Of a stretch of DNA of 64,000 nucleotides, positions 41,662 to 48,932 are shown piece by piece (position 1 is the first letter of the stretch; each line of letters starts with the position of its first letter). The stretch spans positions 62,001 to 126,000 of the forward strand of contig JARLJL010000015.1 in assembly GCA_031291235.1 (NCBI GenBank), written 5' to 3'. The stretch comes from Sulfuriferula sp. (lineage in GTDB: Bacteria > Pseudomonadota > Gammaproteobacteria > Burkholderiales > Sulfuriferulaceae). A program made the translations under genes and the position numbers. The notes under the pieces are model-generated. The model searched no databases and was not told the DNA's origin. It worked only from the letters and a program-made list of their open reading frames with translations.

Positions 41662-42081
41662 TTAGCTGAAGCGGCCGATGATGAACGTGTACGGCTTGCA
41701 CACCAATAGCGTGGTGCCGACTTGTGCGATGACGGGTTCCGAAACGAATTGACCTTTCGTCCACGGCAGGAACTCGCCTTTCTTCACGTCCTTCAGATCA
41801 AACCCGTACGGCTTGAGCATCTCGTTGTACTGCGCGAAGATCTCGTCGTTGTCATCCGCCGACAACAGGATAGCCGTGACCCCCGTGTAGATCTTCATCA
41901 GGATCGAGACTTGTTCCTGAAACTCGTCACTCATCATCGAGAAACCCGCTACTCGGTTGGCTTCCCGAACCGTGTCCGACAAATGGTCGACATCGATCAC
42001 GTTGTTACGCGCGAACAGATTGAACGACTCGTTGACCAGCACGTGACGAATGTTGTTGACCAACTCTTTAATCATTTCCAT
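41662..42081 (-). CDS. Unknown protein, 139 aa
   Basis: From ATG 42081 (AAGGAG six bases upstream); the longer frame upstream overlaps the previous gene and is rejected. The N-terminal half is helical (KELVNNIRHVLVNESFNLF), the C-terminal part has short strands (GTTLLVCKPYTFIIGRF). Last gene of the unit that starts near 44.1 kb. Confidence 0.7.
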   Translation of the reverse strand: MEMIKELVNNIRHVLVNESFNLFARNNVIDVDHLSDTVREANRVAGFSMMSDEFQEQVSILMKIYTGVTAILLSADDNDEIFAQYNEMLKPYGFDLKDVKKGEFLPWTKGQFVSEPVIAQVGTTLLVCKPYTFIIGRFS

Positions 42082-42091
42082 CTGAATCTCC

Positions 42092-42457
42092 TTAGCGAGC
42101 GTCGTCGCTGATGAAATACGTTTCACGGGCCGTATCCTGTTTCGGGTACGGGAGGCCTTCTGCACGAATGTGCAATGAAATCATGACGGGGTAATCGTCG
42201 ATACCGAGAACACGCAGACCGGCACGGAAAGACTTGACGGTCATGCTGTCGCCGGTCAAACGTTCCAGCAACTTCGCACGCATCATCGAGCGAGTCACCT
42301 TCGGCTTGGTCAGCATGTAATCGTCAACCAGCTTGGCGAACTGCACGCGCGTGATGTTGCGTTCCAGCATCAGACGTCGCCACTCCATCGACAGCATCTG
42401 GTTAAATGTACGACACGGCTTGATGCTCGCCAACAAAGTTTCGAGGATTGACGGCAT
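42092..42457 (-). CDS. Unknown protein, 121 aa
   Basis: A 121-aa basic protein whose ATG overlaps the upstream stop (TAATG). It has a helical, basic N-terminal two-thirds (MLERNITRVQFAKLVDDYML, SMMRAKLLERL), an arrangement compatible with a DNA-binding helix-turn-helix, then a short beta part. No precise HTH match is asserted. Confidence 0.7.
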   Translation of the reverse strand: MPSILETLLASIKPCRTFNQMLSMEWRRLMLERNITRVQFAKLVDDYMLTKPKVTRSMMRAKLLERLTGDSMTVKSFRAGLRVLGIDDYPVMISLHIRAEGLPYPKQDTARETYFISDDAR

Positions 42458-43011
42458 TACTCACCTGCCTTTGCTGCGAGTGCTTCGCGGCGGGCAGCGT
42501 TCTTAGCCAGCAGGTTGAGGAAGCCTTCCAGACGCAGGCCGACATTGTCATTGCACCAGCCGTCACCCAACGCATCGATCAGGTCTTGCATGACCAGTGC
42601 GCTTTGACCACGGAACATTTCCGACTGATGCACCAGACGCGGCGTGTTCTGCACGATCGGGCCATTCAGTTCACCGTCTTCGCCCGGCGAGTAACGCTCA
42701 AACAGGACCACGTTGCCGAAGCGGGTCTTGACAAACAGAATCCGGCGAGCATTGTTACCCGGTGCAACCGAGCGACCGATCTCACCGATTTCCAACTCCG
42801 GCAATTCGGCATCCACACCGCCGCCGTAGTAGCTGCCTTCTGCCCACTCTTCGTCGAAGGCGATATCGCACTTCACGAACTCGCTGTTGTAGAACGCGTT
42901 CCAGAACAACGTCATGGCTTCTTGCGGCGCACGCAGAGCCATCATGGTGGCCGACAGGAGTTCTTTCTTGGCGAGGTCTTTGTTCACAACTGCATTGATG
43001 ATGGCGTTCAT
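42457..43011 (-). CDS. Unknown protein, 184 aa
   Basis: A 184-aa acidic protein with AAAGGAAACATCAAA before the ATG. It has a helical start, a beta-rich middle (RRILFVKTRFGNVVLFERYS) and a helical, alanine-rich end. It is coupled to the 121-aa gene. No family recognised. Confidence 0.7.
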   Translation of the reverse strand: MNAIINAVVNKDLAKKELLSATMMALRAPQEAMTLFWNAFYNSEFVKCDIAFDEEWAEGSYYGGGVDAELPELEIGEIGRSVAPGNNARRILFVKTRFGNVVLFERYSPGEDGELNGPIVQNTPRLVHQSEMFRGQSALVMQDLIDALGDGWCNDNVGLRLEGFLNLLAKNAARREALAAKAGE

Positions 43012-43063
43012 TTTGATGTTTCCTTTTAGTTCGAATTAAAGTTTGGTTTGGTGTGCGTACTGC

Positions 43064-43273
43064 TTAGCTGAACAACATGAACAACTTGATGATGCGGTTC
43101 GTCCAGACCTTGACACGGCTCTTGGGACGGAAGCTGCTGATCAATGCCGAGAAGTCCACCACCTTGGCGGTCTCCTTGGTACGGATCTCTGCGATGCTGG
43201 CGCGCATCGGCAGGATGACTTGGGTTTCACGGTAACGCTTCATACCACCTTTTTCTGACAAGCTACGCATCAT
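43064..43273 (-). CDS. Small basic protein, 69 aa
   Basis: A 69-aa, strongly basic protein (KRYRETQ, SFRPKSRVKVWTNRIIK) starting at ATG after GAGGTAG. The C-terminus is hydrophobic (LFMLFS). Nucleic-acid or membrane contact is plausible from charge. Function unknown. Confidence 0.6.
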   Translation of the reverse strand: MMRSLSEKGGMKRYRETQVILPMRASIAEIRTKETAKVVDFSALISSFRPKSRVKVWTNRIIKLFMLFS

Positions 43274-43299
43274 CTACCTCAATAGTTAGTAACGAAACA

Positions 43300-43698
43300 T
43301 CAGGCCTTCTTCAGCCCGATCCGATCTTCATACGGCGTTGCCATCGGAATCACCCGATCATTCAACATCCGAATTCGGAACTGCATCTCTTCGATTTGAT
43401 CGAAGTCCCACAACCCCTGATAAGGGCGCACTGCAAACCTTCCGGCTCGTAGTACGAATTCCATCGCTGCCTGCACCGACTTAATACTTGCCGGATTGGC
43501 GTTCGTCAAGTTGTCGCGCTTAAGGGCCATATACGCATCGGCCAACTCAGTACGCAACTCTGCTGCCTGCTGCTTTAACTCTTGTATCTGATCATGATCC
43601 ATTTCGATCATGCGGTCCAGGAGTAACATCGCCGCCAACTCGGTTGGGTTAGCAGCGAAGTGATTGCACTTTGCAATAAGATCAACATACCCCTGCAT
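43300..43698 (-). CDS. Unknown protein with central coiled coil, 132 aa
   Basis: A 132-aa protein with GAGGAACCAGAG before the ATG. Residues about 24-60 form a heptad-like helix (LLLDRMIEMDHDQIQELKQQ, AAELRTELADAYMAL), suggesting dimerisation. The rest is alpha/beta. No family recognised. Confidence 0.7.
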   Translation of the reverse strand: MQGYVDLIAKCNHFAANPTELAAMLLLDRMIEMDHDQIQELKQQAAELRTELADAYMALKRDNLTNANPASIKSVQAAMEFVLRAGRFAVRPYQGLWDFDQIEEMQFRIRMLNDRVIPMATPYEDRIGLKKA

Positions 43699-43717
43699 CT
43701 CTGGTTCCTCGTTCCTG

Positions 43718-44098
43718 TTAAAAGGGTTCCCAACCTGCTGCGTCTTCCGTCACAAACAACGGGCGAATTTGTGCTGCTGCCAACGCCGGATTCACCAAGC
43801 CACCGACTTCCAGAAACGCTCGACGCCACTTCGCTTCCTCGACCCGATCAAACACGAAGTAGTGTTCGTAGGGTTTCTCTACCAGCGCCCGAGCTTGCTC
43901 GTAGAGTTCAGGACTCGCATGCAACTTGTAGCGACCCACGATCTCGTTGAGCACGCGATGAATCATGCGATACTCAATTGAGCGATTCAGCGCTTCGTCC
44001 AAACCCAAAGCGCTCACCCGCTCAGCTTTGAACTTCTGCTCCAATGCTCCAACATTCAGTTCACCGAGGGAGGCCATAAACGACTGTTCGTTATTCAT
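43718..44098 (-). CDS. Unknown helical protein, 126 aa
   Basis: A 126-aa acidic, helical protein, first gene of the 44.1-41.7 kb unit. AGGAGCTTTAA precedes the ATG, and a TATATAAC box lies about 55 bp upstream on the same strand, so this unit probably has its own phage promoter. No motif recognised. Confidence 0.7.
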   Translation of the reverse strand: MNNEQSFMASLGELNVGALEQKFKAERVSALGLDEALNRSIEYRMIHRVLNEIVGRYKLHASPELYEQARALVEKPYEHYFVFDRVEEAKWRRAFLEVGGLVNPALAAAQIRPLFVTEDAAGWEPF

Positions 44099-44151
44099 TT
44101 AAAGCTCCTGATTAGTTCGAATGAAATTGATAAGCTGTTCTTATCACCGGA

Positions 44152-44159
44152 GTTATATA
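44152..44159 (-). promoter_or_regulatory. Candidate phage early promoter
   Basis: TATATAAC on the minus strand (context AACATATATAACTCC), 54 bp before the ATG at 44098. The context shares CATATATnACTC with the box before the shell gene. Confidence 0.5.
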
Positions 44160-44188
44160 TGTTCAAAAAAATCTACGATCGCCTTTTA

Positions 44189-44228
44189 ACGGCATAACGC
44201 CAGCAGAGGAAACTGCCCCCGCTGACGT
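44189..44228 (-). terminator. Imperfect terminator with GTTATGCCGTT element
   Basis: An imperfect stem (CAGC.GG..GGCAG with CTGCTG-type return) after the stop at 44231, followed on the minus strand by GTTATGCCGTT. It lies just upstream of the promoter box at 44152. Confidence 0.6.
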
Positions 44229-44230
44229 CA

Positions 44231-44812
44231 TTAAAACACTTCTCGTTTGGAGTCTTGTACCGTGAACGTAATTGCGTTCTGGTTATCCATCGCTTTCCAG
44301 ATGATCTGCACCACGATCAAAGCCTGGTCGGGATCAGGAGCCATCAACACCATCGCACCGGTAGGTAGGTTCATCACCATCTTGATGACTGCACGCAAGC
44401 CCATGTCCAAATGGTAACGACCTAGGGCACGGGCTTTCTTCCGATATGCCGTCAATCGGTTCAGCACCGGATCAAGATTTTCCTTGAACCGATTCTGTCC
44501 CATCTTCAGCAACAGCGGATAATTCGTAATGGTCATCAACACCAGATGAAAGTCCTTCGGTTCAACCAAGGTGTAGATTTCCTGAAAGCCCTTCTCGGAC
44601 AGTCTCATCCGAGCGGTACAGTGCAGCGGCAGCAACTGGAGATCGAGATACAACTCCCTGATGATGTCGCGCAGGTTGTGAAAGCGCCAGAACATCTTGG
44701 TGTCGTATCGTTGCCACCACTCGTACAACTGCGGCATCTGCTCTTCACGGAAATTGAACGGGACGACATTGAGAGCATCCTGCTCTTCGCCGCCGAACGA
44801 TTCGTCGCTCAT
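44231..44812 (-). CDS. Unknown protein, 193 aa
   Basis: A 193-aa helical protein whose ATG overlaps the previous stop (ATGA) with CGGAG upstream. It is rich in W, R and L (YEWWQRYDTKMFWRFHNLRD), and ends in a strand-rich part (AITFTVQDSKREVF). Last gene of the 46.0-44.2 kb unit. Function unknown. Confidence 0.7.
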   Translation of the reverse strand: MSDESFGGEEQDALNVVPFNFREEQMPQLYEWWQRYDTKMFWRFHNLRDIIRELYLDLQLLPLHCTARMRLSEKGFQEIYTLVEPKDFHLVLMTITNYPLLLKMGQNRFKENLDPVLNRLTAYRKKARALGRYHLDMGLRAVIKMVMNLPTGAMVLMAPDPDQALIVVQIIWKAMDNQNAITFTVQDSKREVF

Positions 44813-45459
44813 TGTTGCTCCGGTGGAATCTGCAACATGATCATCACCTGGAAGGCATCGGGCTCACTGTACTTCGGGTCAGCCTTCTTCGCTTGGACCT
44901 GATCGTAAGGACGACCAACCAACCAGTACTTCTCTTCTTCCGGAATGTACTTCACGTAGAACTGAAGTCGACCATTGACCGAACACACCAGGTTTTGCAA
45001 CTGATGGTAAATCGACACGAACTGAATCTGCGCTTCTTCACGCAACCCCAGATACACACGGTTCGCTGCGCGCTTAACCGGATGGAGCTTGTTGTCCTTG
45101 AGCACGATAAAGCCTTGCTCTTTCACGTCGATGTTTTCGCCCGTGGTGACCATCACAGCGAGCATGCGGTGAGCATTACCACCCAGAAGGCTGTTGAATG
45201 CGGTGTAGCTTTCCTTCATCACCTTGCCGGGATCGCCCAACGCCCGAGCTTCTTCGGTGATGGCGACACTTAAGCGCAGAGATGAATCGTTGGTCAATTC
45301 ATCAATCGCACGACGGATCAAGCGTACCGTATCCATCTCGACCAGACCGTAGTGGTCGTAGGAAATGTGTTCGATGAAGTTCTGGGTTGCAACGCAAGGT
45401 TTGTAATGGTTATTGCGGTAGCTGACTTCTTGCATGAGTGCGGACTCGACAGTAGACAT
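44809..45459 (-). CDS. Unknown protein, 216 aa
   Basis: A 216-aa alpha/beta protein. The ribosome site is weak (GAAGATTAACAAC), so translation may depend on the gene just upstream. The C-terminal part has alternating strands (GRLQFYVKYIPEEEKYWLVG) and ends IPPEQQ. No family recognised. Confidence 0.7.
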   Translation of the reverse strand: MSTVESALMQEVSYRNNHYKPCVATQNFIEHISYDHYGLVEMDTVRLIRRAIDELTNDSSLRLSVAITEEARALGDPGKVMKESYTAFNSLLGGNAHRMLAVMVTTGENIDVKEQGFIVLKDNKLHPVKRAANRVYLGLREEAQIQFVSIYHQLQNLVCSVNGRLQFYVKYIPEEEKYWLVGRPYDQVQAKKADPKYSEPDAFQVMIMLQIPPEQQ

Positions 45460-45463
45460 GTTG

Positions 45464-45970
45464 TTAATCTTCGCTGGTGAATTTGGGGATGCTAATCAGA
45501 GCACAGTAGCTGTCCGGGTAGGTCTTCAGCCGCACCCAGATGTGGATCAGATTGTCGTTCGGATCAAGCACACACACCTCCACGGCTCCGGTCAAGCTGT
45601 GCAGGGTGTTGATAAGCATATTGATCAGACTGCTCATGGCGACTGGGTGCTTGGCACCAGGCGGATAGTAATGGCAGTCTTGCCACACCTTGACCCAGGT
45701 CAGGATGTCGCGTTGGAACTCACGTACGTTGACCCAGTACTTATCGATCGGGCCTTGTGTGTGCAGGGATAATTCAGCACGTTCCCAAATCTGATTACCC
45801 AAGACGGTCCAGTGGTGTGCAATTCGATCAGGCTGGCTTGCGTTCGGTTGTGCATTCACAAACACTTCTTGATTCAGGTGCAGGCCTTGCAGTCCATAAA
45901 TCGATTTCAACCACCCGAGTAAGTTATCGTAGACCCAATCCATGCGGTCTTTTATTCGGTTATCAGTCAC
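45464..45970 (-). CDS. Unknown protein, 168 aa
   Basis: I use GTG 45970 with AAAGGA six bases upstream; the frame is open to another GTG at 46018. The protein has a helical start, W/Q-rich middle (HWTVLGNQIWERAELS) and a beta-rich end with DPNDN. It is the first gene after the large structured non-coding region at 46.0-46.65 kb. Function unknown. Confidence 0.65.
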   Translation of the reverse strand: MTDNRIKDRMDWVYDNLLGWLKSIYGLQGLHLNQEVFVNAQPNASQPDRIAHHWTVLGNQIWERAELSLHTQGPIDKYWVNVREFQRDILTWVKVWQDCHYYPPGAKHPVAMSSLINMLINTLHSLTGAVEVCVLDPNDNLIHIWVRLKTYPDSYCALISIPKFTSED

Positions 45971-46084
45971 TTCAATTCCTTTCCAGTGATTGTCTTTTTT
46001 ACAATGCTGTATTTTCACTCGTAAGATGCAAGCAGCCTGTAGGTTTTCATTGTTTCGTTTGCTTTGTGTTCGTTAGCGCACATA

Positions 46085-46116
46085 ACGGCATAAGGCCCAA
46101 GGACTTTGCCTTGGGC
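46085..46116 (-). terminator. Intrinsic hairpin with TTATGCCGTT element
   Basis: GCCCAAGG/CCTTGGGC (46095-46102 with 46109-46116). On the minus strand it is followed by CTTATGCCGTTATG. It would end transcripts that cross the non-coding block from the right. Confidence 0.75.
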
Positions 46117-46149
46117 TAGTCTTGTTACATTCAGTTACAGAAAGCCAGT

Positions 46150-46440
46150 CTGGCCGCCTTATATAGCTAGATAGCGTAGGGGCCCCTCAAAGGGACCCGT
46201 AGCGGCTAATCGAATGGGTTGCTTATAAAGATTAGTTCGTAGGGGGTCTCCCCCTACTCACGAATGTGGATCGTAATAGGTGACGCCTAGCGTCGCCGCC
46301 TATTACTCTTTATCAGTTCGCTTCGCTTCGCTCGCTCATCTATACACTATCCCCCCGTAGGTCCCCTCAACACGCGAAGCGTGAAAAGGGGAAAGATTAC
46401 GCAAGGTAATCCGTCCTATAGACTTAAATCGTGCTATAAA
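46150..46440. other. Hairpin-dense non-coding block
   Basis: Part of a 630-bp region (46019-46648) without a convincing gene. Perfect or near-perfect inverted repeats follow one another: GTAGGGGG/CCCCCTAC (46239-46246, 46250-46257); GTAATAGG/CCTATTAC (46273-46280, 46299-46306) enclosing GACGC/GCGTC; CCCCT/AGGGG (46363-46367, 46387-46391) enclosing CACGC/GCGTG; GATTAC/GTAATC (46395-46400, 46406-46411). The sequence is richer in AT and in GTAGG motifs than its surroundings. It could be a replication origin, packaging site or structured RNA. Confidence 0.6.
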
Positions 46441-46622
46441 TTATTTTGTTATTTTCAAGGAAATTTTCTAGTCATTCCAAGGGAAAGTGTTCAAGCATTA
46501 ATCAGTCCGAGCTTGAGGCTCTCCCTGATTCATGCGTTAGCATGAAGAAGCACGGGTTTAACAAGTGTACTGGCGGCGGCGGCTGCCTATTTTTTAAGCA
46601 ACTATATAATTGGGAACATATT

Positions 46623-46644
46623 GGGGAGACCTAGTGGTCTCCCC
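46623..46644. terminator. Intrinsic hairpin
   Basis: GGGGAGACC/GGTCTCCCC (46623-46631 with 46636-46644), loop TAGT. It lies directly after the stop of the minus-strand gene at 46649; the T-run is weak on both sides. Confidence 0.7.
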
Positions 46645-46648
46645 TTAT

Positions 46649-47062
46649 TCAGCTATTGAAGCGATCGCCAGGCGACATGCGCTGGATCAGGAGATCCAGG
46701 TACCACTCAATGGCTGCATCCTTCTGGAACTCGAAGTTCAGAAAATCCGGATGAGGCGGTGGAATCGTAATCTCTAGCGCACACGCAGCCTTGAGTGAAT
46801 CAGGTGCATCCGCGCTCACGGTGCTGTAGACGTGGTAGAGATCGATGTTGGACGGAGGCACGTACCAGCGGGAGTACTTCTTTCGATACCGTACCTTGCT
46901 GCAATAGATCTTGATCTCGTAGCCGGTTACTGAGTAGCCAGTCAGCACGCCTACGAAATCTTGATCTTCAGGCAGCGAGATGTTCTTAACAGACTTGTTC
47001 CCTTTTAAACGTCTCTCCACGAACAGGAAACATCGAGACAAAAAGCGTCTGATGAAAGACAT
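46649..47062 (-). CDS. Unknown protein with basic hydrophobic N-terminus, 137 aa
   Basis: A 137-aa protein with GAGGCGGTTAAC before the ATG. The first 20 residues are basic and hydrophobic (MSFIRRFLSRCFLFVERRLK), perhaps an amphipathic membrane-binding helix. The rest is alpha/beta with proline-rich ITIPPPHPDF. No family recognised. Confidence 0.7.
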   Translation of the reverse strand: MSFIRRFLSRCFLFVERRLKGNKSVKNISLPEDQDFVGVLTGYSVTGYEIKIYCSKVRYRKKYSRWYVPPSNIDLYHVYSTVSADAPDSLKAACALEITIPPPHPDFLNFEFQKDAAIEWYLDLLIQRMSPGDRFNS

Positions 47063-47085
47063 GTTAACCGCCTCAGTGGATCGAG

Positions 47086-48315
47086 CTACCCCGAGTAATG
47101 TGTCATCGTGATTGCTCTCGCTACCAGGTACAGCAGGAACGCTGTGCGAACACTGGCAAGGGTGGACTCATTCTTATTTTTGGTAGCCATGACCACGAGC
47201 TTCTCAGTTTCATCCCGCAACTTAAGCAGTCTCGGATCGGTGGAGCGCGATGACGTGTACACGCCCTTTAACCGTTGGAGCAACGCTCCGAGGTCAGGAT
47301 TGCCGTGTACGAACTGACGGGCTTCAGCGAAGTACGCAAACGAGTGCACCAGTGTCTCATCGACGACCTGCTCGATGATGTTGTACTGGCTTTGACGGTA
47401 ATGATCCGACACCCAGTTCAACGTATCGTGAAAGACCGAGGGCGGTGCTGTGTGCATAATTTGCAACACCACCCGTACCAGTTCATCGCGAATGAAGGAT
47501 TGCTTGTCGGTGATGATGCTTGACAAGTAACGACCATAGATCGCCAGACTTTTGGTCTTATCCTTCAAAATCTTCTCACCGTCATGATCAGTCACGGCGG
47601 ACGTGGAACTGATCTGACTGCCCGATTTATGCACCCGGTCATACACCGCGTAGATGTTCTTCATCACGTCACGGATACGACCCTGTGCGTCCGACAGGAA
47701 GTAGTTCACCCCTTCATCATCGTCGAACTTGGCAATCGTGCCACTGTGCGTACTGTCCTTCATGTCGATCAGCGTCTCGGCTCGATCCTTGAACAACGCA
47801 GCCCAACTCCCCACTTGCTTGATGGTGAATTTGTCCGACAACGAGGCATACGTCATTTCTGCCACTTCCCGTTTCGCCGGATAGTGGAAGTAATGGAACA
47901 GCAGTGACGTGAAGAACTTGTACTCCAGAATCAGCATCGTATCGAGCATGCCTTGGTGTTTCTGTTCCGGGGTCAACTTCTTCGAGATATAGATCGCATG
48001 AATCAGCCACACACAGGACAGGTTCATGACGTTCGAAGTCACGTTCCAATCCGGGTTCACCGTGGGCAATGCATGCAGGTCATTCTTCAACGCCATCTCA
48101 TCAGCCTGGATGATTTCATCGAACCAGCGCATCTGATCGGACGGCAGAAACTTCACTTGCTGGACACCCAACAGGTGCCCGCCGAAAAATTCGATGTGAT
48201 CGGCATTGCGACCGACAAAGCCGCTTTCAAACATGCGCAGCTTTTTGATCAGATTCGCATCGATCGCAAGCGAACCGCAATGCGTCTCGAATACCTCACG
48301 AATGGTTTTTGTCAT
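47086..48315 (-). CDS. Unknown protein near terminase, 409 aa
   Basis: A 409-aa, mostly helical protein from ATG 48315 (AAGGGTGTCCCA upstream). An in-frame extension to 48348 is possible but lacks a site. It has no catalytic motif. Its place close to the terminase suggests head or packaging functions, but no homologue is recognised. It starts just after a terminator, so it begins a unit that also holds the 137-aa gene. Confidence 0.7.
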   Translation of the reverse strand: MTKTIREVFETHCGSLAIDANLIKKLRMFESGFVGRNADHIEFFGGHLLGVQQVKFLPSDQMRWFDEIIQADEMALKNDLHALPTVNPDWNVTSNVMNLSCVWLIHAIYISKKLTPEQKHQGMLDTMLILEYKFFTSLLFHYFHYPAKREVAEMTYASLSDKFTIKQVGSWAALFKDRAETLIDMKDSTHSGTIAKFDDDEGVNYFLSDAQGRIRDVMKNIYAVYDRVHKSGSQISSTSAVTDHDGEKILKDKTKSLAIYGRYLSSIITDKQSFIRDELVRVVLQIMHTAPPSVFHDTLNWVSDHYRQSQYNIIEQVVDETLVHSFAYFAEARQFVHGNPDLGALLQRLKGVYTSSRSTDPRLLKLRDETEKLVVMATKNKNESTLASVRTAFLLYLVARAITMTHYSG

Positions 48316-48360
48316 TGGGACACCCTTGGAAATCCGGAATAAAAGCATTTACACAGGATA

Positions 48361-48398
48361 ACGGCATAAAAAGCTAGGAGAGCAAACGCTCCCCTAGC
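48361..48398 (-). terminator. Intrinsic terminator with TTTTTATGCCGTTATCC
   Basis: GCTAGG/CCTAGC (48393-48398 with 48373-48378, extended inside), then TTTTTATGCCGTTATCC on the minus strand. It closes the terminase unit and carries the clearest copy of the recurrent element. Confidence 0.9.
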
Positions 48399-48407
48399 CC
48401 GACCAGC

Positions 48408-48902
48408 TTACCGGTCGTTACGCCACACCGCGAACTCTTCAAGGCTGCGGAACACCAAGCCGCCGTGTGCCTTCACGAAGCATTCCATCGCATCGGTCAG
48501 GTACTCAGCACGTTCCACCGGAATGGTATCTTCCGGCGAATTCGGACCTGGCTGGACGCCGTCGATGATCAGGACCGTCTTGCCCGGACCTTGCAACTCT
48601 TTCGAGATGTTGACCACGTCGTCCTCGGTCGCACCTTCACCCGAGACGCCATAGACGGTCGTAGCGCCGCCTGAGTCGTCACCCTGATCGCCTTGGGAGG
48701 CGTAGGCTGCTGCCAGACCAGTGAGCGCGTCATTCGCTTGGGACTCCTGCGCGATGCCTTCCGGCGTCTTTTCCTTTGCGTATTCCTTCATCAGCGCTTC
48801 GGTGTACAGTGTCGACAGAGGACCCTTCATGACGATGAAGTTGTCTTTGCCCTCTTCCGAGCCATCGGTGTGTTTCTCAAACGCACGTCGGAATTGATTC
48901 AT
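48408..48902 (-). CDS. Unknown acidic protein after terminase, 164 aa
   Basis: A 164-aa protein encoded directly downstream of the terminase gene, with GGAGTACCTGT before the ATG. A Q/G/D-rich flexible middle (ASQGDQGDDSGGATTVYGVS) separates two helical parts; then strands (KTVLIIDGVQPGPNSP). Position suggests packaging or head assembly. No family recognised. Confidence 0.7.
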   Translation of the reverse strand: MNQFRRAFEKHTDGSEEGKDNFIVMKGPLSTLYTEALMKEYAKEKTPEGIAQESQANDALTGLAAAYASQGDQGDDSGGATTVYGVSGEGATEDDVVNISKELQGPGKTVLIIDGVQPGPNSPEDTIPVERAEYLTDAMECFVKAHGGLVFRSLEEFAVWRNDR

Positions 48903-48932
48903 ACAGGTACTCCGTTCAATGTATCTACAGGA

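Noticed and set aside
46446-46634. 62-codon plus-strand ORF with TTG start in the hairpin-rich region
   Set aside because: No ribosome site, low-complexity GGGG run, stop inside a terminator loop; not convincing as a gene.
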